64,000 bases of DNA from CAMPKL01 sp963817465 (GTDB lineage Bacteria > Acidobacteriota > Terriglobia > Bryobacterales > UBA6623). The position numbers were made by a program, and so were the translations under genes. Of this stretch, positions 27,005-35,002 are shown piece after piece. The first letter of the stretch is position 1. Every line of letters begins with the position of its first letter. Location: the NCBI GenBank assembly GCA_963817465.1, contig CAWFOP010000021.1, positions 158,025 to 222,024 on the forward strand. The letters are read 5' to 3'. The notes under the pieces were generated by a model. The model ran no database searches, had not been told where the DNA came from, and worked only from the letters and a program-made list of their open reading frames with translations.

Positions 27005-27041
27005 GGCGCGATGGCGCGCCTGGGCACGGCATGCTGTGCCC
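27005..27041. repeat. REP-like pair of palindromes
   Basis: Two adjacent dyads: GGCGCG-ATGG-CGCGCC (27005-27020) and GGGCAC-GGCATGCT-GTGCCC (27022-27041, nearly perfect over 20 bp). They sit about 55 nt upstream of the aldo/keto reductase promoter. The doublet layout is typical of extragenic palindromes but could also be a terminator. Confidence 0.5.
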
Positions 27042-27094
27042 TTACGGGGTGAGGGGCTTCTCATTTCGGTTTCTTGGATCTCAGGAGAGAGGGC

Positions 27095-27100
27095 TATAAT
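27095..27100 (+). promoter_or_regulatory. -10 hexamer TATAAT for the aldo/keto reductase operon
   Basis: Perfect TATAAT preceded by GGC, ending 14 nt before ATG 27115. TTCTTG at 27071-27076 is a possible -35 with an 18-nt spacer. Confidence 0.6.
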
Positions 27101-27114
27101 CGCGCGAACGGCTC

Positions 27115-28053
27115 ATGTTGGACGGCTTTGGACCATTGGCTCTGGGTTGCTGGGGGTTTGGCGGCGACATGGGGGCGCAGGACGACAGCGACTCGTTGGC
27201 TGCGATGGAGGCGGCGCTCGAGCGGGGCGTGCGGCATTTCGATACGGCGCAGGTGTATGGCGGCGGCCGGTCGGAGAGGGTTTGTGGGCAGTTCGTCCAA
27301 GGGAAGCGCGACAAAGTCTATCTCGCTTCGAAGGGGTTTCCCGGCGGGCATCCGGGCTCGATCGTCGAGGCGTTGCATGGGAGCTTGCGCAATTTGGGCG
27401 TGGACCATGTGGACTTGTATTACCTGCACTGGCCGCTCAAGGGCGTGGACATGCGGCCGTACATGGAGCTGCTCGAGAAGGAGCGGGCGGCCGGCGCGAT
27501 CGGCGCGATCGGCGTGAGCAACTTTTCGGTGGAGCAGATGGAGGCCGTGCGCGAGGCGGGGGTGATCGATGCGCACCAGCTTTGCTACAGCGCGCTGTGG
27601 CGCGCCGCCGAGGACGATGTGTTGCCCTACTGCGCGCGCAACGGGATTGCGGCGGTGGCCTACAGTCCGCTGGCGCAGGGAATTCTGACGGGGAAGTTCG
27701 GGCGCGATCCGCAGCTTGCGGCCGACGACGTGCGGCGCGGGTCGTTGTTCTTTCGCCCGGACCTTTGGCCGGCGGTGCATCTGACGGTGGAGTTGTTGCA
27801 GCAGGCCGCCGCTGAAGCGGGGCGGCCGCCGGCGCACCTGGCGTTGCAGTGGATTCGGCGTCAGGGGCTTGGACGTGAAGGGGGAATTGCGTCGATGGTG
27901 GTGGGCGCGCGCAATGGCCGGCAGGCGCGGGAGATGGCGGCGGCGCTCGATACCCCGGCGCCGGGGGCGGCGCTCGACAGGGTGCAGGAGCTCAGCGACA
28001 GCGTGCGCGGTTGGATGCCGAAAGAGCCGAACATCTTCGGCTTCCAGCCATGA
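27115..28053 (+). CDS. Aldo/keto reductase
   Basis: NAD(P)H-dependent oxidoreductase of 312 aa with the (beta/alpha)8 fold. The catalytic tetrad is visible: Asp and Tyr in FDTAQVYGGGRSE (near residues 40-52), Lys in LASKGF and His in YYLHWPLKG. Cofactor-binding features are IGVSNFSVEQME and AYSPLAQGILTG. It probably reduces a carbonyl compound; the substrate is unknown. It has its own promoter and ends in a 4-nt ATGA overlap with the UbiA-like gene, so the two are co-translated. The cluster may belong to isoprenoid or quinone metabolism. Confidence 0.92.
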   Translation: MLDGFGPLALGCWGFGGDMGAQDDSDSLAAMEAALERGVRHFDTAQVYGGGRSERVCGQFVQGKRDKVYLASKGFPGGHPGSIVEALHGSLRNLGVDHVDLYYLHWPLKGVDMRPYMELLEKERAAGAIGAIGVSNFSVEQMEAVREAGVIDAHQLCYSALWRAAEDDVLPYCARNGIAAVAYSPLAQGILTGKFGRDPQLAADDVRRGSLFFRPDLWPAVHLTVELLQQAAAEAGRPPAHLALQWIRRQGLGREGGIASMVVGARNGRQAREMAAALDTPAPGAALDRVQELSDSVRGWMPKEPNIFGFQP

Positions 28054-29135
28054 GCGGCGCCGCGCCGATGGAGGCGGGGGCGCGACGCGCGCGCCTGTTC
28101 GAGCATCTGTTCCACCGGCTGCGGCTGAGCGAGCCGTGGCGTTTCAAGGCGCCGTTCCTGATCAGCATTCCCTACTTCCTTTTGTTCACCGGGGGCGCGC
28201 CGTTCGCACAGAGCGTGACCGCGATCGTGTGTGCGCTGCTGACGATCTGGGGGATTGCGGGGTTGGGGTACCTGAGCAACGATATGTTCGACCGGGAGGC
28301 GGACCGCGAGGCGGGCCGGCGCAACGGGGCGGCGGAGTTGTCGCCAGGGCGGCTGGCGCTGACGTTCGCGTTGCTGCTGGCGGCGGGGCTGGGGCCTTGG
28401 GTGTTGTATTTTCCGGTGGATGCCGTGTCGGCGAGTTTGCTGGCGGCGGAGGCGGCGCTGTTGCTGGCGTACTCGGCGCCGCCGGTGCGGTTGAAGGACA
28501 AGGGGTGGATGGGCGCGGCGGCGGACGCGCTCTATGCGCACGTGACGCCGGCGCTGCTGGCGGCCTACACCTTCCATGCGCTGACCGGGCGCGTGTATGG
28601 CGACTTCGGGGCGTTTGCCGCGGCGCTCGCCGGATGGCAGTTCTTCCAAGGGCTGCGCAACATCTTGACGCACCAGCTTTCCGACGCCGACAACGACCGC
28701 GCGAGCGGCAGCGCGACGTTCGTGACGCGGCATGGCGAGCGGGCGACCGATCGTTGGCTCGAGACGGCCGTGGTTCCGCTCGAGTTGTTGGGGTTCGCCC
28801 TGTTCACGGCGACGGCGGCGAGGTCGATGCCGATCCTGGCGGCCGGTTGGCCGTTGTACGCGGTGGTGACGGCGGGGATCTTCCGGTTCAACTACAAGCA
28901 GCCGTTGCGGGGTCCGCTGACCGATCGCCTGGACCGCTTCTTGAACGAGTACTATTTGCGCTGGATGCCTTTGGTCGTGCTGGCGGGCATGTGTTGGCGC
29001 GACGGCCGCATGGGTTGGCTGTTGGCGTTGCATTTGGCGCTGTTTCGCAACGGACTGACGCCGTGGCTCGAGCGGGCGTGGGAGGGGCTGGCGTGGGGGC
29101 GCGGGAGGGGGAGCTGGGCGGCGCCTAAGGGTTGA
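28050..29135 (+). CDS. UbiA-like prenyltransferase
   Basis: Integral membrane enzyme of 361 aa that should join a polyprenyl diphosphate to an aromatic or other acceptor. The first Asp-rich motif is LSNDMFDREADREAGRRNG (NDxxDxxxD, near residue 73), and the second is THQLSDADNDRASG. About nine hydrophobic segments follow the UbiA layout. The start ATG overlaps the TGA of the aldo/keto reductase. The family covers quinone, heme and other prenylations and the product cannot be chosen from sequence. The C-terminus ends in a Gly/Arg/Trp-rich tail. Confidence 0.82.
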   Translation: MSGAAPMEAGARRARLFEHLFHRLRLSEPWRFKAPFLISIPYFLLFTGGAPFAQSVTAIVCALLTIWGIAGLGYLSNDMFDREADREAGRRNGAAELSPGRLALTFALLLAAGLGPWVLYFPVDAVSASLLAAEAALLLAYSAPPVRLKDKGWMGAAADALYAHVTPALLAAYTFHALTGRVYGDFGAFAAALAGWQFFQGLRNILTHQLSDADNDRASGSATFVTRHGERATDRWLETAVVPLELLGFALFTATAARSMPILAAGWPLYAVVTAGIFRFNYKQPLRGPLTDRLDRFLNEYYLRWMPLVVLAGMCWRDGRMGWLLALHLALFRNGLTPWLERAWEGLAWGRGRGSWAAPKG

Positions 29136-29290
29136 GGGGTGCGGGGGAAAGGGGCGGGTGCGAGTGCTATGATTTTTGAGTCGCGGCGGGCGAGGGACAG
29201 TGTAGCTGGGATAGCGTCGCTGGCCGAGACGAGCGTGTCGCGGGATGGTTCCCGCATACGGTTTCCCGCTTGGCGCGGCTGTTGTCGATC

Positions 29291-30100
29291 ATGAGCACGT
29301 GCGCCAGCTTTCTGCCGAAGGACGGGATTCCGCCGTTGCCCGGTTTTGCGGGCCAGACCTTGCGCTGGCTGGACACCGATTCGCCGGAGCGTTTTCGCGA
29401 GGAAGGCCATGAGGTCTACGGCGACGGCGACATCGAATATCGCTTCAACAGCCTGGGATACCGCGGGGCGGAGTTTGCCGAGAAGGCGGACATACGCATC
29501 GTGGCGGCGGGCTGCAGCTACGTCTTGGGCGTAGGGTTGCCGGCGGAGGCGTTGTTTCAGGAGCGATTCGCGATGCGGCTGCGGGCGGGCGGGCGCAGCG
29601 TGGTGGTGTGGAACCTGGGCGCGCAGGGCGCGAGCAACGATTACATCAACAGGATCTTGCAACTTGCGGTTCCGCACCTGGATCCGCACGTGGTGCTGGT
29701 GAACTTCACGCATCCGAGCCGGCGCGAATACGTGTCGGTGCAGAACCAACTGGTGCGGTATTACCCGGATTGGCGTCCGCCGAATTTGGTGGCGCGGGCG
29801 ATCAAGCGGCAGTTCGATGCGTTGAGCAGCTCGCAGGACGATTGTCTGAATTTCTTTCGGAACTATCGGGGGATCGCGGGGCTGCTGCGGGACCGTTGCT
29901 GGCTGTTCACGACGGTGGAGCCGTTGGGGGAGCTGGCGGGGCACGTGGAGGCGGAGCGTTACGCGGGGGTGCTCGAGCCGGTGGACCGGGCGCGGGACGA
30001 CGTCCATCCGGGGCCGGCGAGCCACGCGGCGCTCGCGAAGCGCTATTGGAAGTGGTACCAGGCGTTGCGGGCCAACGCCGGCGGATTCGGCTGGGAGTAG
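29291..30100 (+). CDS. SGNH/GDSL hydrolase-like protein
   Basis: A 269-aa protein with an SGNH-like layout. Block I is IVAAGCSYVLGVGLP (Ser of a GCS variant of GDS, near residue 76). The oxyanion/Asn block is LGAQGASNDYINR. The C-terminal catalytic pair is DDVHPGPASH (DxxHP-like). Such enzymes are esterases or acetyl-hydrolases; relatives near glycosyltransferases often deacetylate or acetylate glycans. ATG 29291 is used. A TTG at 29270 lies 7 nt after a TACGGT hexamer and is in frame. A 44-aa gene follows 10 nt after the stop. No signal peptide is evident, so it may act in the cytosol. Confidence 0.7.
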   Translation: MSTCASFLPKDGIPPLPGFAGQTLRWLDTDSPERFREEGHEVYGDGDIEYRFNSLGYRGAEFAEKADIRIVAAGCSYVLGVGLPAEALFQERFAMRLRAGGRSVVVWNLGAQGASNDYINRILQLAVPHLDPHVVLVNFTHPSRREYVSVQNQLVRYYPDWRPPNLVARAIKRQFDALSSSQDDCLNFFRNYRGIAGLLRDRCWLFTTVEPLGELAGHVEAERYAGVLEPVDRARDDVHPGPASHAALAKRYWKWYQALRANAGGFGWE

Positions 30101-30110
30101 GGGAGAAGCG

Positions 30111-30245
30111 ATGGGATGTAACCCGCTCGGTTGGATTTGGCGTCAGGTGCAGGGGCTGCGGGAGTACGTGGATTATCGGCTGCGGCGGCGGGCGCGCTTG
30201 AGGAAGGCGAAGAAGGACGATCCGAACATCTATCCGATGTGGTAG
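30111..30245 (+). CDS. 44-aa basic small protein downstream of the SGNH gene
   Basis: A short frame preceded by GGGAGAAGCG (SD-like) and starting 10 nt after the SGNH stop. The product begins MGCNPLGWIWRQVQGLREYV, has a very basic helix (DYRLRRRARLRKAKK) and ends in DDPNIYPMW. The N-terminal hydrophobic/aromatic patch followed by Arg/Lys suggests membrane or RNA contact. Spacing, ribosome site and a clearly non-random composition support it as a gene, probably coupled to the SGNH gene. The function is unknown. Confidence 0.6.
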   Translation: MGCNPLGWIWRQVQGLREYVDYRLRRRARLRKAKKDDPNIYPMW

Positions 30246-30254
30246 CGGGGGCCG

Positions 30255-31187
30255 TTAGCGCAAGCGGGCGAGGAAGCGCGAGAGCGCGGCGATTTGTTGG
30301 TCGACGGAGGTTTCCTCGAGAAAGCGCGCTTGGCCGAGTTGGACGATTTTGGCGATGAGCTCGCGTTCGCCGAGAGTATCGGGGGGACCGTCGACGCAGT
30401 GACCGCCCTTGGAGGCGCGAAAGATGCGCTTTTGGTAGCGCGGCGCCATGACGAACAGGGGTCTGTCGAACTTGGTGGCGAGGGAGACGAAGCAGGACAT
30501 GCCGCCGAGTACGGCGGCGGCGTGGGCGGCGAGGGCGGCGTGCAGCTTGAGGCCGCCGATGCCGAGGAGGTTGACTATGCCGTTGAGGCGGGCGGGCGTC
30601 TGCAACGACTCGTGGAGGAGGGTGACGCGGCCGGCGTCCTCGCGTTTGGAGTTGCCGCCGAGGAGCACGACGGGCCAACCGGAGTCGGCGAGGGCGGCGA
30701 GGATGCGGGCGGCGCCGTGGTGACCGATGGAGGCGAACCAACTGCGGTCGTCGCCGCCGGCGAACAGGTGGAGGGCCAGGTAGGGTTTGCGTGTGATGCG
30801 GTCGAAGATGCGCTGTTGGTAGGGGGAGAGGAAGAAGGGCATGCGTTCGAGGGGCCAATCGCCGTCGATGAGCTCGTCGAGATAGGGGCGGCCGGCGCGG
30901 GCTTGTTCGCGTCGGAGGTCGGCGTCGCCGGGCCAGGGCAGGACCTCGATTTCGGTGAAGTAGGGATTGTGGTCGAACAGGCTGGGGACGCTCGCGCAGT
31001 GGGTGCAGATGACGGCGCGAAAGGTGTAGCGGGGGCGGCGGCGGACCAGCGAGATGATGGCGGCGGAGGGATTGTCGAGGCCATAGAGGGACATGAGGAT
31101 GTCGCCGGCGCCGAAGGGGAAGCTGACGTTGACGGAGATGGGGGCGGGGCTGGCGCGAGAAGGCTTGGGCATGCGGGGGCGTGGCAT
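30255..31187 (-). CDS. GT9-like (heptosyltransferase-type) glycosyltransferase
   Basis: A 310-aa GT-B protein resembling ADP-heptose:LPS heptosyltransferases (GT9). The N-terminal half has SFPFGAGDILMSLYGL (GxGD-type loop). The C-terminal half has WPVVLLGGNSKRED and LGGMSCFVSLATKFDRPLFVM, matching the donor-site layout GGxS...ALATxLGxPxV. It should add a sugar to a cell-envelope glycan on the cytosolic face. Convergent with the 44-aa gene, 9 nt apart. Family assignment is moderate because similarity is confined to these motifs. Confidence 0.7.
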   Translation of the reverse strand: MPRPRMPKPSRASPAPISVNVSFPFGAGDILMSLYGLDNPSAAIISLVRRRPRYTFRAVICTHCASVPSLFDHNPYFTEIEVLPWPGDADLRREQARAGRPYLDELIDGDWPLERMPFFLSPYQQRIFDRITRKPYLALHLFAGGDDRSWFASIGHHGAARILAALADSGWPVVLLGGNSKREDAGRVTLLHESLQTPARLNGIVNLLGIGGLKLHAALAAHAAAVLGGMSCFVSLATKFDRPLFVMAPRYQKRIFRASKGGHCVDGPPDTLGERELIAKIVQLGQARFLEETSVDQQIAALSRFLARLR

Positions 31188-31287
31188 AAACCTTTTAGCA
31201 ACAAAGTGTTAGAGCCACAAGCCCGTGCAGACACAGTGTACCCAGATCGAGCTGGAGCTCAGCAGGCATTTTGTGGCGAAGACAGCG

Positions 31288-32970
31288 TCAAATGTGATGC
31301 TCCTCCGCCACGGGCCGCACGGCGAGATTGGCGACCAGCGCCACGACAAGCAGCCCCGCCATCACATACATCGTGCTGTTGTAGAGCGTCGCCGAAGGGT
31401 CCGCCACTCCCGGCGGCGCCAGCTCCATCAGCTTGCCGATCGTCACCGTCTTCTGCGCGATGAGCGTGTCGAGCTGGCTGATCGGCGCCCCGAACTGCTC
31501 GGCGAAGCGCGTCGGGTCGACTTTGGACGCGAGGTCCCGCAGCGAGCCTTGGAGCGCGCGCTCTCGGAACGACGTGATCGCTAGCGGCCCCAGCACTCCG
31601 GCCGTGCTCCAAGCCGTCAGCAGGCGCCCGTGGATGGCCCCCACGTACAGCGCCCCGAACAGGTCAGCCAAGTACGCCGGAATCGTCGCGAAGCCGCCGC
31701 CGTACATCGTGAAGATGATCATCGACGACGCGTAGAAGATCACCAGCCACACGACGGCCGGAGAAGCGCTGACTTGCACAGCGGTCCACGGGATCGACAG
31801 GTACAGCGCGGCGCCCAAAACGAAGAAGACCGTATAGGTGTTCTTGCGGCCCAGCTTGTCGGAGAGCGTCGCCCAGAAGAAGCGGCCGCCCATGTTGAAC
31901 ACGCTGATCATCAGCACGTAGGTCGCGGCGAATGAAGCCGTCACCAGGCTGGGCAAAGTCGAGCCGAAAATCTCGCTCATCATCGTTCGGGCGACGCCGA
32001 GCACGCCGATACCGGCGGTCACGTTGAGGCATAGCACGATCCACAGCAGGTAAAACTGCGGCGTGCGCATCGCTTGCTCCACGGTAACGTTGCCGTGGCT
32101 GATCATCTTCTTGGCGCTCTCGCTCGCGGGCGGGGGATTCCACCCCTTCGGCTTCCATCCCTCGGCCGGTATGCGATAAGAGAAGGCCGCGATGAGCATG
32201 ATCGCGGCATAAGCGATGCCCAAGGTGAAGAACGCTCCCGCGACGCCGACGTTGCCCGTGCCCACGGCATACACGCCTTCCGGGCCGGGCACGATCATCT
32301 GCGCCACGTCGTTCGCGCCCACGATGACGGCCTCGATCGTGCGTCCGCCGATCTCGGCGAAGCGGCGTCCGCCCTCGGTGCGCAGCGCGACGTCATTGAC
32401 CGTACCCAGATACTCGGGCGCTTTATAGAACAATCGGATCAGAAACTCTTTGAGCGGCGCGCCGATCATCGCTCCGCCGCCGAAGCCCATGATGGCCATG
32501 CCGGCCGCCATGCCGCGCCGGTCCGGAAACCACTTGATCAGCGTGCTCACCGGCGAGACGTAGCCCAGCCCCAGCCCGCAGCCGCCGATCACGCCGTAGC
32601 CCAGGTAAAGCAGCCAGAGCTGATGCGTGAGGATTCCCGCCCCGCCGACCAGGAAGCCGCCGCCCCAGCACAGCGCCGCCACCGTCCCCACCGTGCGCGG
32701 GCCGACGCGCTCGAGCCAGCGCCCGGCGAACGCCGCCGACAGCCCTAAAAAGACGATGGCCACCGTGAAGACCCACACGACTTGCCGCAGCGTCCAGTCG
32801 TCCGCGGCGCTCACGACCACGCCTTGCGTGCGGATCAGAGCGGGGTTGAAGATGCTCCAGGCGTAGACCGACCCGATGCACAAGTGAATCGCGATCGACG
32901 CCGGCGGCACCTTCCAGCGGTTGAAATTGGGCTCTGCGACAATCGCTTCACGGGAGAAAAGGGCCTTCAT
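31288..32970 (-). CDS. MFS transporter, OFA (oxalate/formate antiporter) family
   Basis: Twelve-helix transporter of 560 aa. The N-terminus (ASIAIHLCIGSVYAWSIFNPAL) is the characteristic OFA start. Other family marks are GYVSPVSTLIKWFPDRRGMA between helices 4 and 5 and SDKLGRKNTY after helix 8. It is longer than the usual 400-450 aa because of an inserted loop of about 60 residues after helix 6 region (VNDVALRTEGGRRFAEIGG) and a C-terminal loop before the last helix. The likely substrate is a small carboxylate, unproven. It follows the Rid gene by 12 nt on the same strand, so the two form an operon. Confidence 0.88.
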   Translation of the reverse strand: MKALFSREAIVAEPNFNRWKVPPASIAIHLCIGSVYAWSIFNPALIRTQGVVVSAADDWTLRQVVWVFTVAIVFLGLSAAFAGRWLERVGPRTVGTVAALCWGGGFLVGGAGILTHQLWLLYLGYGVIGGCGLGLGYVSPVSTLIKWFPDRRGMAAGMAIMGFGGGAMIGAPLKEFLIRLFYKAPEYLGTVNDVALRTEGGRRFAEIGGRTIEAVIVGANDVAQMIVPGPEGVYAVGTGNVGVAGAFFTLGIAYAAIMLIAAFSYRIPAEGWKPKGWNPPPASESAKKMISHGNVTVEQAMRTPQFYLLWIVLCLNVTAGIGVLGVARTMMSEIFGSTLPSLVTASFAATYVLMISVFNMGGRFFWATLSDKLGRKNTYTVFFVLGAALYLSIPWTAVQVSASPAVVWLVIFYASSMIIFTMYGGGFATIPAYLADLFGALYVGAIHGRLLTAWSTAGVLGPLAITSFRERALQGSLRDLASKVDPTRFAEQFGAPISQLDTLIAQKTVTIGKLMELAPPGVADPSATLYNSTMYVMAGLLVVALVANLAVRPVAEEHHI

Positions 32971-32982
32971 GAACGACGGGAA

Positions 32983-33399
32983 TTATACCCCGCCCTCTTC
33001 AATTACCCCAACCGCCTCGATCTCGATCAGAAAAGCCGGATTCGCCAACGCATACACTCCGACCCAGGTCGTAGCCGGCGCCCGCTCCGACGGGAAGAAG
33101 GTCTTCAAGGCCGTGCTGATGGGCTCGTTTTCCCCCAACTTCTCCTTGACGATATAAATCCGCAGCGACACCACGTCCAGCAGGCTGCCCCCCGCCGCCT
33201 GCATCGCGACGTCGATATTCTGCATGGCCTGCCAGGTCTGCGCTTTAAGGTCGGTTCCCCCGACGAGCTGCTGCGCTGCATCCCAAGCCACCTGGCCGGA
33301 GAGGTAGACCGTCCGTCCGCCCTGGCTGGTCACGATCTGCGAGAAACCGTATTGGAGGCTCGGGAAAAGCTCGTTTGGGTTGAGATATCGTTTTGGCAA
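32983..33399 (-). CDS. Rid (YjgF/YER057c/UK114) family protein
   Basis: A 138-aa protein of the Rid family, a trimeric fold whose archetype RidA deaminates reactive enamines or imines. Family features are SGQVAWDAAQQLVGGTDLKAQTWQAMQNI and the C-terminal WVGVYALANPAFLIEIEAVGV. The catalytic Arg that RidA has at the start of this last strand (R-x-x-V) is not seen here (PATTWVGV), so it is likely one of the Rid1-7 subgroups with another role. The start is TTG 33397-33399, 9 nt after TAAGAT. Operon with the OFA transporter: it may process a metabolite that the transporter moves. Confidence 0.86.
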   Translation of the reverse strand: MPKRYLNPNELFPSLQYGFSQIVTSQGGRTVYLSGQVAWDAAQQLVGGTDLKAQTWQAMQNIDVAMQAAGGSLLDVVSLRIYIVKEKLGENEPISTALKTFFPSERAPATTWVGVYALANPAFLIEIEAVGVIEEGGV

Positions 33400-33549
33400 A
33401 GTTACTGCATCTTAAGACCAACCATCGCAAATCGGGACTTACGGGCCAAGAGACCATCGCTTCACGTGAGCAAACGTCCTTGAATGGGGATCGTAGATCC
33501 AACCGCCTTGGAATGATCCGATCGATAACGACGCCACGAAAGATTCTTG

Positions 33550-33609
33550 TTGACAGACAAACCCGTTCGGTCTTAAATTAACCAGAGGGTTAATTAACCT
33601 AATGGTTTT
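33550..33609 (+). promoter_or_regulatory. arsR promoter with two tandem TTAACC-N4-GGTTAA operators
   Basis: TTGACA (33550-33555), a 17-nt spacer and TTAAAT (33573-33578) form the best sigma-70-type promoter in the window. Overlapping and following the -10 are two directly abutting dyads: TTAACC-AGAG-GGTTAA (33578-33593) and TTAACC-TAAT-GGTTTT (33594-33609). They end 4 nt before the ATG of the ArsR-type regulator, so autorepression is likely. Confidence 0.72.
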
Positions 33610-33613
33610 CTAG

Positions 33614-33985
33614 ATGCACGCCGATCAGCTCAGCTCCACCTTCGCCGCACTCGCCGATCCCACTCGGCGGGCGATTCTGGCGCGATTGGCGGACGGCGAG
33701 GCCTCGGTCAAGGAGCTGGCCGAGCCGTTCGACATCAGCCCGCCGGCGGTCACCAAGCACCTCAAGGTGCTCGAGGGCGCCGGTCTGATCAGCCGCAGTC
33801 GACACGCCCAATGGCGGCCTTGCAAGCTCGAGGCGACGCCGCTCAAAAACGCCTCCGACTGGCTCGAACAGTACCGGCGGTTTTGGGAGGAGAGCTTCGA
33901 CCGTCTGGAAACCTACCTCGAAGAGCTCAAGGCCCTCGAAGACGTCAAAACGAAGGAGAACAAAGATGCCGACAGCAAGCCCTAG
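33614..33985 (+). CDS. ArsR-family winged-helix repressor
   Basis: A 123-aa regulator. The winged helix covers residues 8-90, with STFAALADPTRRAILARLADGE and the recognition helix PFDISPPAVTKHLKVLEGAGLI, then the wing RSRHAQWRPCKLE. No CxC metal site is present, so the signal is probably not a metal ion. It belongs to the subgroup commonly found beside SRPBCC/AHSA1 proteins, as here. Two operator dyads lie in its promoter. The last 20 nt overlap the next gene, so both are made together. Confidence 0.93.
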   Translation: MHADQLSSTFAALADPTRRAILARLADGEASVKELAEPFDISPPAVTKHLKVLEGAGLISRSRHAQWRPCKLEATPLKNASDWLEQYRRFWEESFDRLETYLEELKALEDVKTKENKDADSKP

Positions 33986-34961
33986 TCAAGCCGGCGCCCC
34001 GACCGACACAGCCGCTCGCGAGATCGTCGTGAGCCGCGTCTTCAATGCGCCCCGTGAAATGGTCTTCAAAGCATGGACCGATCCTGACCAAGTCGGCCAG
34101 TGGTGGGGACCCAATGGCTTTACGACCACGACCCGCGAGATGGATGTGCGTCCCGGCGGCGTCTGGCGCTATACGATGCACGGGCCCGACGGCCGCGACT
34201 ATCCGAATCGCATCATCTACGACCAGGTCGTCCAAGGCCGGCTCTTGGTTTACGCGCACGACGACGACGGCGGCGCGGCCGAGCCAATAAGCTTCCAGAC
34301 AACCGTCACTTTCGATGCTCACGGCGACGATCAACGGCAGACGAAGGTCACGTTAAAGTCAGTCTTCCCGTCGACGGCCGAACGCGATCACGTCATCAAG
34401 ACCTACGGCGCGGACGAAGGCGGCATGGAGCACCTGGGTTGCCTGGCGCAATACCTGGCCAAGACCACCGGCGACACGCGCCAGCGGCTCACTTTGGCCT
34501 TGCCTTCCGAGCGCGAGGTCATTCTCAGGCGGGTCTTCAAAGCTCCGCGGAGATTGGTCTTCGAGGCGATGTCGAAGCCCGAGCACGTCCGCAACTGGTG
34601 GGGTTGCGCGATGCACGCCGTGACGGTCTGCGAGATGGACTTTCGCGCCGGCGGGAGCTGGCGCATCGTGCAGCGGACTCCCGACGGTCAGGAACATCCG
34701 TTCCGCGGCGAATACAAAGAGATCGATGCGCCTGAGAGAGTCGTGCAGACGTTCATCTACGACGTCGAGGGCATTCGCGATCACCCGGCCGTCGAGACCA
34801 TCACCCTAGTCGAGCGGAACGGCGAGACGATCTTGACCAATCGCATCCGGCACGATTCGCGGCAGTCGCGCGACGCTCACCTCTACTCCGGCATGGAGCA
34901 GGGCGCGACCGAAAGCATGGATCGCCTCGAAGCCCTCGTCGATTCGATGCAGGGCGTCTGA
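33966..34961 (+). CDS. Tandem SRPBCC (AHSA1-like) domain protein
   Basis: A 331-aa fusion of two START-like helix-grip domains: residues 18-165 (REIVVSRVFNAPREMVFKAW, DVRPGGVWRYTMHGPDGRDY) and 175-325 (REVILRRVFKAPRRLVFEAM, DFRAGGSWRIVQRTPDGQEH). Each has the hallmark W-x-x-P-x-x-x-x-x-WWG segment. SRPBCC domains form a deep hydrophobic pocket for lipophilic ligands. The usual gene next to this type of ArsR encodes one domain, so the fusion is unusual. It is translationally coupled to the repressor, and the pair may sense and bind a hydrophobic compound. Confidence 0.88.
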   Translation: MPTASPSQAGAPTDTAAREIVVSRVFNAPREMVFKAWTDPDQVGQWWGPNGFTTTTREMDVRPGGVWRYTMHGPDGRDYPNRIIYDQVVQGRLLVYAHDDDGGAAEPISFQTTVTFDAHGDDQRQTKVTLKSVFPSTAERDHVIKTYGADEGGMEHLGCLAQYLAKTTGDTRQRLTLALPSEREVILRRVFKAPRRLVFEAMSKPEHVRNWWGCAMHAVTVCEMDFRAGGSWRIVQRTPDGQEHPFRGEYKEIDAPERVVQTFIYDVEGIRDHPAVETITLVERNGETILTNRIRHDSRQSRDAHLYSGMEQGATESMDRLEALVDSMQGV

Positions 34962-34979
34962 CGAGCCCGGGCTTGTAGG

Positions 34980-35002
34980 GACGGCGTCGCTACGACGCCG
35001 TC
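34980..35002. terminator. 10-bp perfect hairpin spanning a stop codon
   Basis: GACGGCGTCG-CTA-CGACGCCGTC, with the CTA loop being the reverse complement of the TAG stop of the 52-aa gene. It lies between the SRPBCC stop (34961) and this convergent gene. AGCCCGGGCT, another palindrome, is just upstream (34965-34974). A bidirectional terminator or extragenic palindrome is likely. Confidence 0.55.

Noticed and set aside
27861..29033. A 390-codon minus-strand frame opposite the UbiA-like gene
   Set aside because: Extremely Arg/Gln/His-rich and repetitive, typical of antisense of a GC-rich membrane protein; the plus strand has both UbiA Asp-rich motifs.
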